DNA from: Ifrita kowaldi
Lineage: Eukaryota > Chordata > Aves > Passeriformes > Cinclosomatidae
Direction: 5' to 3'
Assembly: GCA_013398055.1 (NCBI GenBank)
Contig: VZRS01007379.1
Span: 169,941-233,940 of the forward strand
Length of the DNA stretch: 64,000 nucleotides
Of this stretch, positions 36,718-50,100 are shown one piece after another. Both the position numbers and the translations under genes were made by a program. Within the stretch, counting starts at the first letter, position 1; each line of letters opens with the position of its first letter. The notes beneath the pieces were generated by a model, which was not told where the DNA came from, searched no databases, and saw only the letters and a program-made list of their open reading frames with translations.

Positions 36718-38211
36718 AGTTCATTATTTGTGCGAATGATGGCAGTTTCCCCCCTTAGAAATCTCCTCACCAGGGTGAATTCAATAAATGCAACCAGCAG
36801 ACATGGCACATCAAAACCAAATACCCAGAAGTACAAAAGCAAGGTTTGACATGACCTAGAAGCTTGTTAAATCCTTAGCTACAGCCTGCTGAGACCTGAA
36901 AACTCTAGCTCAATTCCAAGGAAAGGGGTCATGAAGCTCTGTCAGGAAGATGTCTCCATCAGCAGCCCCATTGAAAATCAAATTGATCTTTCCTTACCCC
37001 ATGCAATTAACCTATGTAAATACCTGTTAATGACCACTTCACTCGTAATTCCTTTCATTCACTTCTCAAGCCACACAAAGGCACAAGCAAGCACTGTTGA
37101 TGGCAAAGTCTATGTCTCATCTGAACTTCACAAGCAGGGAGACCTGCCCAAGTTTCTGATTCTTGGACTTGTATTCCTTCTAGGACACATAAATGGTAAA
37201 GAAACAAGAATAAAGTTAAGCTTTGCGGTCTTTTCTGCAGAAGAGAAATGGCACTCAAACCAGCAGAGCCCCATTGAAGCTTAGTTTTCTGAAGAAATAG
37301 GATTTGTGTTGCCTGTTGTCTTCAATATCTCAAAACCCTCTTGAACTCCGGTGTCAGGCATGGAGCAGTCCCCTGCCTCTACCTGTTACTAATCAGTAAA
37401 ACAGCAGCCTCATAACTGTAATTACAGCTGTTGTGGTAGATGCTCACTCTCCTGATAACGGCTGGGTGCAGACTCAGCAACACAAACCCCACTCTCAGGG
37501 TCCTTTTCCATTAGAAAGCAAACTTCATTACTTCACCGCATAGATACAGATGGAAAACAATTTCTGGAGCATGGAAACACCCACAGGATCTCTGCAGAAC
37601 CCTGCAGAATCTCTGCAGCCCTCCGTCCCTACAAACACCTCACAGCAGAGCCCTGTGCCCCAGCACCACGCGCTGGAGCAGGTTTATGTTCTGCCAATAA
37701 TTCTCTCCAGCAGCTCAGCAAGTCTGGCAAAGCCCAAGGCTACAGCCACCAGTTTTATGAGAGCAATAAACCGAGTTTATTTCCACACCACAGCCATAAA
37801 CATTTCCAGGATCCCAGCCACGTACGCAGGGCACCTGAGACACCAGCAGCTGTCTCCGGCTCCACTTGACCCCCTGAAAAAGGAGGCACGGAAAATGCTG
37901 TCCCAGCAGGCATTAATGCAGGTTAATTAAACCTAAACTGCTCAGCAGGGGCACAGCGAATCGAGAAGCGGTGCCTCTGCAGGCTGCCCAGTGCACCAGT
38001 CCCACCGTGGCATCATCATTAATGGTTTTCACACAAGCCTCAGGGCTCATTTGCTTGACAAGAGCAAAGCAGTAATTTTACTGTTGAACACTTGCAAAAA
38101 TGATGCCCTGACTGTTATCAAAAGTGACAGGCAAGTTATGTGAGCAGTTAAGTGAAGGTTACTTTTTAGGGCCGAACCTCTGAATAGATCAGACGTCAAT
38201 TAGTTCATGCA
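36718..38211. other. Non-coding stretch, no gene seen
   Basis: Two plus-strand open frames of about 120 codons (36931-37284 and 37550-37930) lie here. Neither contains a domain that I recognise, and neither has matching exons nearby. Coding is possible but not supported. Confidence 0.45.
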
Positions 38212-38298
38212 TGGAAGGAGAAGGGGAAAGAAAACAAAGAGAAAAAGAAGGAAGGGAAAATACAGAAGAAGGGAATAGAAACAGCAGGAAAGAGAAGG
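38212..38298. repeat. Polypurine tract
   Basis: About 85 bases of A and G with few interruptions, built from ggaag and gaaaga words. Such tracts can adopt triplex-type structure. It accounts for the Leu/Ser/Phe-rich minus-strand frames at 38189-38659 and 38200-38427. Confidence 0.8.
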
Positions 38299-41200
38299 AC
38301 TTAATTTGTTTCCCTGAATCAGTGCTCTGAGGGATAGAAGGGGGAGAGCTTTCAGCACGGCAGCTGCCTGCAGTCCCCAGGGAGCTGTGACCATGCCAGT
38401 CCCTGGCAGCTGCTGCAGTTTGGGCATCGCAGCTGGATAGAGGGAGGGGCTGAGCTTTCAGCACACCCAGGGGAAGCAGCCTTCGACCAGCGCCTCCCAC
38501 GAGCTTTGGGGGCTTTGGCTTTCCTCTGCATTCCTCTAGCGAAAACCTCACGAGAAAACTTTCAAGGTCCAACAATTTGCTTCTTTTATGCTGTGGACAC
38601 TTGAAGAGGAACAAAATCATCCACAGAGTGAAGGTATCTGGGCACCATTCCAGTTCCATATTTTTAGAAAAAAAGATGAGCCTTTGACACCCAAGAAAGT
38701 GTTTAAAGAAAATCTTTCAGTTTTGACAAGTCCTTAATGAAAATAAATAATTAGTGAAGTCCCATTTGATTGGCTCTAAATAAAAAAGGGCTTTCACCTT
38801 AAAATGACTTTTCCTTTTCAAAATTTTAGTTATACCAGGCTGCAAAAGCAAAAGCTGAAAAAATATGGAGTAAAAAGCTGCAGTCAGAACAAAGCATTTG
38901 ATTAAAAATAATACTGTTTTTATTTTCTCATACTCAAAACCAATCTGAAACGCAAAAAAGTGGGTGGAGTCACTCCCCCACATCCTATCCATCCTGCTTG
39001 CCCTGATGGCAAACGTGAGGAAAAGGAAGAAAAGGGAACTCACACACTGCAAGCTGACTCATGAGCAAGGGCTTGGAGGAGCCACCTGGCTCAGAGAGAG
39101 ACAGTCACGTCCCATCACCTGCAGGGTGAGGAACAGAGAGGTCTCATCCCTGCCCTGGTGTGTGACATGTGAGGGTTTAGCTGCTAATAACTCTTACTGC
39201 TCCAGCTGGTTGCTGGAGGGACTTGCTCTGTTGGGGTTCTTTAAGATGGTGCAGCACAAAGCTTCTGGATGCACGAGGTTCCCTGAATTTTGTGGAGACT
39301 GAGATTGATGGGAAGGAGGGTGAGGAAGAGGAATCCCTAGGATTCAGAGCTGTAAGAACTGAGCCTGTAGACAACAGTTTGAATCCAAAGGTATGACTAG
39401 AGGTTCTCTTGCAGTTAATGGTTTTAGAACAGAACCCAACAGTTTGGGTTACAGCTTTGGGAACACTTTCTTTTATGATTAAGAATAGGAGAAAGAAGAA
39501 CAGACTGTCCACTCCCCTGCCTCCCTCCCAGAGGAGCTGCCAACTGTGCAGGACATTTGGTCTCAGCTAAGCTTACCCAGGTGGGGTGACAGCTGGCAGG
39601 GCCACCCAGGGACACCAACACCAAGCCCCAGGTCCTGCAGCCCCCTGCCAGGCACAACCCTGAGCCAGGTCCTTCAGGCTGCATGGTCTCGGATGCCCTG
39701 ACACAGCTCACTGGAAGAGAGATTAAAGCACACCATTATTTATTCCAGATAAGTTCAATTCTGGATCTGCCAGCCTTCACAGGGCCATAAATACTTCCAG
39801 GGCTGGACCTAGGCTGGGCGAGTCTCTTGGGCTTGGGGTGGAAATATTGCAAATGGGAGCTTATTTGTCTGAATTCCCACTTTCTACATCCCTCCTCTTG
39901 ACACCACCTCCCACCTTTCTGACCTTTATCTCCCAAAGACAGGTCAGGGTTTTGCCCACTGGTTTGCACCTGGAACACTGGCTTGGTTGGTATAAGCAGA
40001 CTTGATGCAGGCAAGGAATAAACCCTACAGAGAGTGCCTGTTGGTTTTCTGATCACATCCCGGGCTGGCTGTCAGGCTCCAAAGGCAACAGGATTTATTG
40101 CACTGAAACGCAGCAGCAGCAGCAGCCGCCCGTGAGGAGCCTACCGAGCTTCATGCACAGGAATAAAAATTTCAGGGCCGCTTGGAGATATGAAATATTT
40201 CTTAATTACTTTCTGTTCCAGCACAGCTTGAGGATTTTGCTGCTGCTGCTGTTGTTCTCAGAGCTTGTTTGGTAGTTTTGCCCTTTTTTTTTTCTTTTTT
40301 TCTTATTTTAAGCGTAACTGGTAGCAAAGCAATATTAATGCCAGCATCTATGCTGCATTTCATAAAGGACTAGCCATGGCTTTGCCTGGGGACTGACTGC
40401 TCGTGGGGGAGGCTGGCACAGAGAGGGTGCCAGCTTCTCTCAGTGTGGGATCATTTACCTCATGCTGAAATATATTAAAATCTCCTCCCCTGAGACATTT
40501 CTCCATAATGGCTTTGCAGAGAGGTGCATCATTGTAATGCTTAAAAGAAGCCTGGACAGGATCTTTCACTGCTTCCCTCCAGTGTATTGCACTAATGCCC
40601 CTCCTGCTCGGTGAGATTTGTCCCTTGGACTGTGATTCCCAAGGCACAATTTTCCTAATCACCCTTGAAACGAGCCTTGCTTGGCTCCTGTTCTTCCTGC
40701 CTAATGTCTGCCCCTCAAACAAACGTGATGCTTCTCACTGCCAAGGCCAGCACCTGAGACACAAAAAGGATCGACAGGTGCTAAATTAAATTTGTTCCTG
40801 AGCTGTTGCTCACTGGGTCCTGGGAGAGAAAAGGGGGAAATCCCCAGGGGAAATGAGAAAGCTGAAAGACTGAAGCTCATTTCCTCCTTCCATTCCCACA
40901 TCCTCAGACTCTGGTTAAAAACATGAAACCGTTGCAGCCAGGCTTGTGAGAGCACAAGGAAACTGCAGGGAGCTGCACCCTGCTCACAGCTTTCCTCTCT
41001 CAAAGACACTGTGGAAAGCTCCTCTTTTGCACTGGCCACCAGTCAGTAAATACCCCACAGCTGAACATCCCAGGTGAATGGATGGTCCTATTTTAGGGGT
41101 TTTGGGTAGAGGGGTGCAGATACCAGGGCTGTAATACTGACTTGGAGCCTCCCCTGCATCCCCAGAGGCCAAGGTAAGGAGAAACAACAGCAATATGCTC

Positions 41201-42784
41201 CTACCTCTCCCAGAAATTCTCCAGACTGATTCTGGGTTGTGCCTTACACCAGGCAAGTGCAAGACCCAAAAACAGAACTAAAAAACTCCAAACCCCCTCA
41301 TTCTGTGCAGGGGAAGAATAAAAGGAGAACAACTCTTCATCACATCTACACATCCCTTTTCCTTCTACTTCATGTGTAAACTGAGAACAAGGCAGAACCA
41401 GCAGTTCAAAAGTCTTCCCCCTCACTCCCACACCACTGTGAGTGCATCTGTTCTCAACCAGGAGATGTTGGTTCTGCATCATCATAAAAGACAAAACCCT
41501 TGACACAACCTTAGAGCACTCAGCCTCCAAACCAGAGAAGTGGCACAAGCAGGACTTGCTTCTCTGTTACCAGACTTGCTCAGATCTTTGCTCCTAAAAA
41601 TGGCACCTTTCTTCCAGCACAGCAGGTTGGGGAGGACAGCAGGGGCAGCAGCTGGGCAGAAAAGAGAATGACAGTTTTGCCAGGACAGCCCAATGACCAT
41701 GGTAGGACATGTTTTTTAATCTTTTCTAGGTTAAACACAGGCAGTTGTGTCTTGTTATATTACATTATATAATATGATTTGCTGATATAGTTTGATAGGT
41801 TGAATCCAAGAACATCATGACTCATGTAGGAAATTGGAAGCTTCCTTGTCTCCAGAATAGTATTTCCAAAAGCTAGAGTGAATCAAATTGATTGTATTTA
41901 TTTAGTTTTTTTTGCTGTTTAGTAAATAACTATTGAGTTAGTTATTTTTAAAGTCTGCAAGGAAAACCTCCACAGATTTGAGAGGGGGAGAGAATCTAAA
42001 GGCTTGGTTGCAACAGATTCTCAAAAATCAAATTTTTTTAGAAAACGTTGCAAAAAAATGGAACAAGTGGAGCAGGGAATATCACCAAAGGTGGGTGTCA
42101 GGACTCCAGGGTGGCAGTCCCTGCCTCCAGTACTGGCGTCAGAGAAAGGCAGATTTCCCTGCCAAGCAGCCTGGCTGCCAAGGAGTTCCTTGCCTTGGGA
42201 GCTGAATGCTTTTGACAAAAAGCCTGAGCTTTTCTGAAACACTCCTCTCTAGCATCTGGCCATGCTGGTCTGCCCAGACATGAAGATCCACTTCACAACA
42301 GCGTTGTAAATCTTAATTAGGATCTGTAAACTATAGATAAAAAGGATTATATGAGTACACAAGTATCGCTATCAGGTAGAGCCCCTGAGAACCAGCACTT
42401 TGATGCTGCACCATGCACAGTGGCATTGAGAAATGTATGAATGTCACAGCATTATTGATTCTGTAGCTACTAAAAAGCTCCAGGATCCCTGGCAATAAAA
42501 ACACGATAATGAGAAGTAGCCAGGATAGCACTATTTCTGCAAACAGTATTTGCATTCCCTGGGACTGGAGCACAAGCTGTATTTATCAATAGAGAGGTGA
42601 GGGCTGGTTTGAATGCAAAGGATTAGCCAAGTTCATTTTGCAGAAAATGTGGTGGCTGTGGTTCACCTTTTTAGCATTGGCTGCCAGGTATCAGTAACAA
42701 AAGAGCAACTCACCCAAAAGAAAATGCTGCAAAACAGCAACAAAAGATAGCAGAAGAGAATATATCTAACATATCTGCCTCCTG
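38299..42784. other. Non-coding stretch with short CAG and CTG runs
   Basis: The stretch contains (CAG)5 at 40111-40125 and a CTG run at 40240-40251, in opposite sense 115 bp apart, and a T-rich tract at about 40285-40310. Open frames of 105-156 codons on minus have no domain. The sequence at 41750-41960 is AT-rich. Confidence 0.45.
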
Positions 42785-42906
42785 GTTTTTTTGGGCTTTT
42801 TTGGTTGGTTTTCTTGTTTGTTTGTTTGCTTGTTTTGGGTTTTGGTTTGGTTTGGTTTTGGGGGTGTTTGTTTGTTTGTTTTTTGATTTTGTTTTTGGCT
42901 TTTTTG
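42785..42906. repeat. TTTG-rich low-complexity tract
   Basis: About 120 bases of T and G built from gtttg and ttttggg words, with almost no A or C. It resembles a degenerate (TTTG)n microsatellite. The minus-strand frame at 42663-42980 is Lys/Asn/Pro-rich because of it and is not a gene. Confidence 0.85.
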
Positions 42907-43955
42907 CGAGGTAAAGCCAAAAACTCAATAGCGAAATACCAAAACCTTGGTTTATTCATACTCAGGATGTGCAGGAGCACAACTTCATCAGAAGGTGAAG
43001 GAAAAGCAGCATGTTGTATTGCCCTAACGAGTAGCTGCTATTTAATGAAAAAGAAGATAAACTATTACTTTATGGAAGCCCAAAGTGTCGGAGATTTCTC
43101 TAGAGAGGGCAATATAATGTAATTAAGGCCAAGTGCAGTGATGAAAAGAGCTACCTCAGTGATGTATGTTGTCTGATCCTGCCCCCCCAGTCCCGTGTAA
43201 ATGAGGACACAGCTCGAACAGGCTCCTTTCCATGATTTACCAGAGCAGGGTATTTCCAAAAGCAGAAAGAAAAAGACAGTTTGTAAACACCAATCACTCT
43301 CCCACCGAGAGAAAAGGGAAAGATGCTGCTGTGCTTTAACAGGGGCTACGTGAAACAAATGGCTGCTTTGCCTCTGCAGGTCATTAGCATAGGTACAGCC
43401 GTAAATTTTGTTGTTCCCCACTGCGGTACGGCAGAAATCCTGCTGAAGCTGCCCTTCGAGCTCACGGCACTCCGGACAAAAGGCATCCTCACTTTCCACC
43501 TCTGCAGTTGGTGACACACAGGTTGCAGCTGCATCCTTCACTTCTCCTGCCTGAGGCCCCACATTTTAAGCCCCAGTGAGGTGTTCGGTGCTCAGGCTTT
43601 GATGGGGATGGGGCAGTTTGCTCTGACATCTCAAAGTCTGCTGTTTGGGGGTTTTTTTTATTCCTCTCATTAAATGAGTTTTTCTCTCTTCATTTATCTC
43701 TCTTCCCAATGCATCTCCTGGCTGACGCACATGTTCCACATGGCAGGAAATAAAAGAAAACTTTCCTTTGGTAGCATTGTGCAGGCAGAGAACTTTTGTA
43801 TTGGAAAGAAAAGGAAAGGCAGAAAGCAAATTCTTCCAACATTGCTTGCTTGGAAAAGCTTACAAATCCTGCTGGCAGAAAGTTTATAGTCCTCTGCAGA
43901 GATCTCAGCTGGGTGATTTTTTTCTGTCTCTCAGACAAGAAATAGCATGCAAATT
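42907..43955. other. Non-coding stretch, no gene seen
   Basis: The 165-codon minus frame at 43065-43562 is overlapped by plus frames and shows no domain. Confidence 0.45.
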
Positions 43956-44115
43956 CTCTTAAATTACTTGGTAACTACAGAAGATATGCTTGGCAAATAC
44001 CCTGTCACTACACAACACAATAATTACATATTCTGCATCCAGGTACCAATTATATTGCCTCTTGATTGCTCAGTGATTACACTTCAAAGTAATTACACCT
44101 GGGTACTCTCGGTGA
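43956..44115. promoter_or_regulatory. Candidate homeodomain-site cluster / non-coding element
   Basis: In 160 bp the word ATTAC recurs at about 43963, 44023, 44076 and 44092, three times as AATTAC, alongside CAATTATA near 44046. These are core homeodomain recognition words. The segment is free of repeats and simple sequence. The regulatory role is an inference from motif density only, and AT-rich DNA gives such words by chance. Confidence 0.2.
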
Positions 44116-47100
44116 TAAAGTAGCTACAGTCCTGTGTCCATTCTAGGGGGAATTGGCTTCCCTATAAACACCTTTCCCAAACACTTTACACCAAAAACAG
44201 ATCCAGAGGATCTCCCAAGGAGTGGGAATGTGAGAAAGGGAACGGCGCCCTTCCTCCCAGAGTACTGGTGGGCTGCTGATCTTCCTCAACTGATCAACAC
44301 TCAAAGACCTCTGAAAGCAAGACACTCATTTAGTGTTAAAAGGAGCCAAAAGTCACCAGGGCAAAACGCACGGTGAGGAGTCAGGAGGCTTTGAAGACAT
44401 AAAAAAGGTGATGTGGTGGCTCCAGAGGAGCAGGGGACAAGTGCTCGGTGTGTGGCAGCACTAAGAGTGCCAACCCAGCACAGACCCACACTGCAGCTCT
44501 CCTAGAGAAGCAGCCAAGCCCCGACTGCAGCTCCACTGCTCCAGGAGCAGGAGAGCCTGTGCCACGTGGCTGAGCCGCACACGCTCCCCGGGGTGGCTGG
44601 AGGCATCAGCACACAGATGTGCACAGCTGTGTCCCCAGACACCACACCAGCCCCGCGCAGCCCCTGAGCGCAGGAGCACCAGGCTCAAAATGCTCACACT
44701 TGCAAAGGCACAGCTCATCGTCCTCCTGGGATCCAGCAACCAAACCACACTGCTCGCACTTGTTCTGTGAGTAATTCCTTCAAACATGCTGGATCAGTCA
44801 GAGGGGAGAAGGGACGAGAGGATTTTCTAAAACAAAGACTACTGCCACCTGCAGCTGCTGCTTGTCTTTCCCGTCACCTCCTGAAGCTCATTCCTGACCA
44901 TACACATCATTCCCATTCCCCCTGCATCCCAGAATGACACTTTTTAATGGCAGCAAGTGTTCGAGATGCACTTCTGCCAACCTTTTCAGATCAGTCCTGA
45001 AAGCTCAGAAGCAACCTGGGCAGCATTTTAAGAACTCAGAATTCTGGCACTGTCCCTTAGCAACACGTAAGCGGATGTTAATAGGTTAACATGTTAAATA
45101 TTGTCTCTTTCTTGCTGAACCAAATGAGAAATATTTCAATTACAGTATTCCCAGGGAAGATCCCTACTCACTTGAGTTATTGTAAGCCAGGCCACAATCA
45201 TCACATATCTGCCTGCTCTAGGCCAAGATCACAGCTCTTCTGAGGTTTTGCTTTGTAATTGCACTGGACACAGGACAGGAGACCCTCTGGGAGATCATGA
45301 TGCCATTAATAAATAAAGTCTCCAAGCTTCTCCTCACTCCATGCTAGAACAATGCTTGTCTCCCAGCCCATGGTACCATCTGAGCTCTTGTTTTTCCCCA
45401 GTTACTCACAGGTCTTACCTACAGTTTTTTGAAGTAGATGTGGATTTTCCACTGATTTCAGCATATACAGGGCATGGTCCCTAGAGTAATTTCCAGCTAA
45501 ATAAGGTACTCGAGGAAATCACCATGACAGTTCATTAATAAACCTTATGATGAGTTTATTGCATACTGTTGAGGGGGAGGGAAGGAAGAGAGAAACTGCA
45601 TACTGTCTGAAAAAAAATGCATTTCCCCATTAAAAGACCCCTTCCCTCGAGTGCATCATAATTATCAATGAAAAGTGGTCCAGCATATGCATCTGAGGAG
45701 CAAAATAATTTGCTGCTCTGCAGAGAAACACAGTTACTGGGTTTGTAGTTCTGCACCTGGTCACAGCTTTGGCCACCTGGAATTACCATGCCTGTAGGAC
45801 ATGCTCCAGGTGGGCAGGCCGTAGCAAACCTCTGTCCAGCAACAACCAGTCCCACACCTCAGGGGTTTCATCCTTCCCCCCTTCACACCAGTGGAAGGCA
45901 ATAATCATCATGGATGATGACACTATTTTACCACTTCGAAGACAGATTATCAGGCTTTTACCAGAAGCTGTGAAGGTGGATAATCAGGTCAGTCCAGACC
46001 CCCTGACCTTCCTTGCTCAAGTGGCAGCACCTTCTTTGCCTGCCCTCTCCTCAGATATCTGTCCGCTTCTGTGGTTGGAATGAGACCATTCCTGACTTAG
46101 CAAAGGAAGTTGCCAAAGCCAAAATATAACCCACTTTTAGATTTACAGAGGAGGTTCTCCATTAGGAGCTTTAAAAGGAAACAATCTTCAGCCAGATGTG
46201 TTTCAGGCTGGAATACCCCTTAAGAGAAAACAATGAAAGCAACGCAATCCTATCAGTCAAGATGCACAGAGACATTCTCACCAGGGCTTAATTAAGAACA
46301 TTCTCCTTCTGCTTTGCTGGCCACATCAAATGTAGGAAAAGTTCTGACCTTCTTCTTTGGCAAGACCTGGAGAGACTTGGCTGGCTGAACCTGAGCAGCA
46401 GCTTCTTCCTGCCCCAAACTGTGCTGTGAGGAATCGTGGATCCCAGCTTCTGTCCTGCACTTGGGCTGACCTCAGCCAACACTCAGCCTGCTGGGAAGCC
46501 TCAACACTCACAAAAATGATCAGAGTTGAACACAGACTACATTTTAACCTGCTTCAGATCTTCCCACATCCGTGTCAGCAGCTCCAGCAAAAAGAATTCC
46601 AGGCTTGTCCTTACAAAACAATTTCCTCTTTGCATAGCCATCAGCAAGCAGGTGACATTGCTGAAGCTTCCTGCCACAAGGAAGATGTAATCCCTGGCTT
46701 CTGTCAAACCTGAAAGTCCCCTGTCAGGTCCTCTTTAGCAAGCAAAACTGAACTGGAAGGATCCAGCCTGTGCAGCTGCTAAATGGATGGCAAGAGGCTC
46801 CGTGCCTGGAACACGCAGTTTCACCCTTAGTGTCAAATACATTCGGCCCTATTAACATTTTATCTGCGTGCCAGAGCAAGAGCAGGAGACCTGGCAACCA
46901 GTCAAGAATAATCTTTCCTGGCACACGGAACCCTGCTGCAACAATTCCCATGGACTTAGGGACAGCTGATTGGCAGGAGGGAAGAGGCTGAAGATGGAGA
47001 TGTGGAAGAAAGAGGGGGAGGAGGGAGCAGGCAGGCCCAGGACAGGGAGTGTGAAGGGTGTGAGATTAAAAGATCCACATGTGCGTGACTACAGGCCTAA

Positions 47101-50100
47101 ACTGTTCATTGCCAGAGGATGGGGAGGCTGTTTCCTTTAGACACTGGCTTAGCAAATTCTGTCTGCTGTTCCTTTTGTGTCTCTGGTCTCTGAAAATAGA
47201 AGGAATAGAAGGAATTAGCCCTTATCTGCACAAGATGTCTGATTGCTGGCCAGTGTTCACACAGCAGCGTGAGAGGGAAAACCTTCTCCCAGCTAAACAT
47301 CCCCCACCCACAAGTGCAGCTGAGACAATGTAAATTCCATGGATCAGTGCTGATGACATGGTCTATCTCGGACAAACAGTAGTGAAAGGGACGGATTGTT
47401 CACACTTCATCGTGAGATTTGGCACGGCTCTGTCAAAGGATTCTGGTGGAAAAAGCATCCCCCATCTTATTTACTTTCAGCTGAATGTCCACAGATCTTA
47501 CTCTTGGGAATATTCACCCCAGTCAGAGTAACAGAAGGTGCGAGGGGTCAAATTTGGGAAGCACTGGGTAAGCATAAGGGATGAAAACAGGTTCCTCACA
47601 CCAGCTGAGGAGCAGAGATTCAATTCCTCCACAGCCAGAAGAACAGGTTAAACACAACAATCACCCTGAGATGCAGGCTTCTCTAGGACCCATCTTCAGA
47701 GACTCGCTCCAGGGTCTGTTACATATCCAAATGTGAAATTAAAATAGGAAATATACAATGAATGGTCTCCTGATACAGCCAAATGCCCTAGCACCAGGGT
47801 GAGGTTGGTTAGTATAATTTCTATTCACATTAATTAATTGGAACACCTAGAGTTTCAAAAAATAGCTCTGCAATTCCACTGCTTAAATAGCTTACAGTAT
47901 TAGCAGCTAAGGCAAAAGGGAGGGATGAAGAACCTACTGATTAAAAGCTATACTTTAATGAGATAGCAGTCCAAATTTTATGGAATTCATCAGGGATGGT
48001 GGCAAAAACACCCAAATTAGAGTAGGAAAAGCACACCACAAAGCCAAACTGAGGCCAACCATCAGTGTCAGGCTCAGAGACTGCCAGCAGAACAGCTGGG
48101 TTTGTCAGGCTGGGGGGACAGCAGCAGTGTGATGACAGGAGGGTCAGTACCTGCCACCAGCCACGTGACTCCCTGCATCCATTTCTGCAATAAACATCAC
48201 ACCAGGAAACTGAAATAGCAGCCAAAATGTAGAAAGAGAAGAGGAAAAACAAAAGGGACCTTGGGAGAGGATCCTGATGAGGAGAAAGGGGTCCATAAAA
48301 CAAGGACAGCTGGAAGTCAAAGCAGCAGTCTCCTACTGGAAGTGAAGCCTCGTTTTGCCAGGTTTCCTAACAAAACAACAGTCCTGCAGTCATGTTCCAT
48401 GCGTGTGTCTGCTCTGCCCATTTCACCCCAGTGCCTCAGTCTCAAAGGCAGGGGCATCCCACAGGTTTCACAAAGCCAGGAAGGCAGGGATGTGCTGGGA
48501 GCAGCTGGGTTGCAGTGGGGTTACTGAGCGTGCAGCCCTCAGACACTCCTTGTTAGCCTTCAGACAAGCCACACAAAATGTTTGACTCCCGTGTCTGGTT
48601 CCTTGTGGAAAAATAACATTTCTGTGCTCTGATTTCTGTGAAGTTGTGCTGTATCCCTGTGGCCTCGTGCAGGGTTGAAGAGACTCAGCTATTCTGCACC
48701 TCGAGGATCCTCCCCAATACGAGGAGTCAGAGCACGCTGCTGCCAGAGGACTTGCTAAGCCATGGAAATGTCACCATATGAAGTTGAGGAAATTACAAGG
48801 TTATCCCAAATGAATTTATCTGGTGAATTAATAACGTTTCAGCATAAGGGAAGCAGAAAATATCTGTCTTTAATTTCTTTTTCTCTCTGATTTATTAACA
48901 GCATGGAAACATAAGCATGGCACAACACTACAGTCAACTCCCAAATCCCCATTCTTCTTATAAATCAGGGAAATTACAATTTTTTCTAACCAAATGAGGC
49001 ATCAGGAGCAGTTCCAGCATGTGAATGTGTGCCCTAGAGATCTCAACACCTTCAGAGCAATGCAAGTACACGCAACACCTAAATTACATCTGATAGCATG
49101 CAAGGGAGCACAGAGACAGATTCCACGAATCTGAATCCTCCTTTCAACACAGCTAATTCAATCCAAACCCTGTGAAATAAGTTCATGAAAAAAGAAAACA
49201 TAGTTCCTTATTCCATCCCTAAAAATCCTGCTTGTAAAATGAATCTCTTTATCCCCTTGCCTGTTGTGCTTATCTCCTGTCTTGCAGCACAACCAGCTTC
49301 TGAGCTGAGTGCTTTGGCATGTGGGTCCCAGATCAGCGAGGCTCAGGTGGGAGGCATCTTTGGAAACACACTTAGGCCTGGCTTGCAGTGGTCTCTCCTC
49401 AGCAACCCTCTGTCTGCTTCTCCAGCCAGCTTTCTGTGTTATTTGTCCTCATCAGTTCTGCAAGATACAACTTTGTCCCATCCAGCCATTTCCCTGGCTA
49501 GGCTGACTTGGTGAGAAGGTCTGGAATAGCAGCAAAAGACAAGAAGGTCCACAAAGAAGGGAGATAGCAAGGAGCCAAATGCAGCTGGCCTGAACCTTTT
49601 TTTCATACCTTACTTGTATGCAATGAATCTGCATCATCCCACTGCAAATGCAAGCTCGTAAAGATCCAGTTCAGTGTTTCCCTTTTATTCACACTGATGA
49701 TAATATGACTAATTGTAGTCTTCTTGCCCACTGAAAATTGAATGAAGGAGGAAATCTGCATACTGACTGAACATGCTGCCAGGGAGAATAATAAATGAAA
49801 ATCAAAGGCCCGGTTCCCAGATGACTGTATGCAAAGGAATCTGTTTGCATGAGAATTCACACTTTCAATCACCACTGGAAGTCTGCCGTGGATAGCATTT
49901 TTCTGGTGAAAATGATACAAGCATTTGATCTTCCTCAGATGAAAATCTGTGATGTTCAAGAGCGCACAAAATCTCACCCTTCTCAAAGCGCCCAGGCAGC
50001 GAGGCCGAGGAGAGCCCGGCTTTGGATGCGTGAATTCCACATGCAGCATCCCTTGATACCAGCCTGATTTATGTGATGACTTCCTGAAAAAGAGATAATT

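Noticed and set aside
42663..42980. Lys/Asn/Pro-rich frame on minus
   Set aside because: It is produced by the TTTG-rich tract at 42785-42906.
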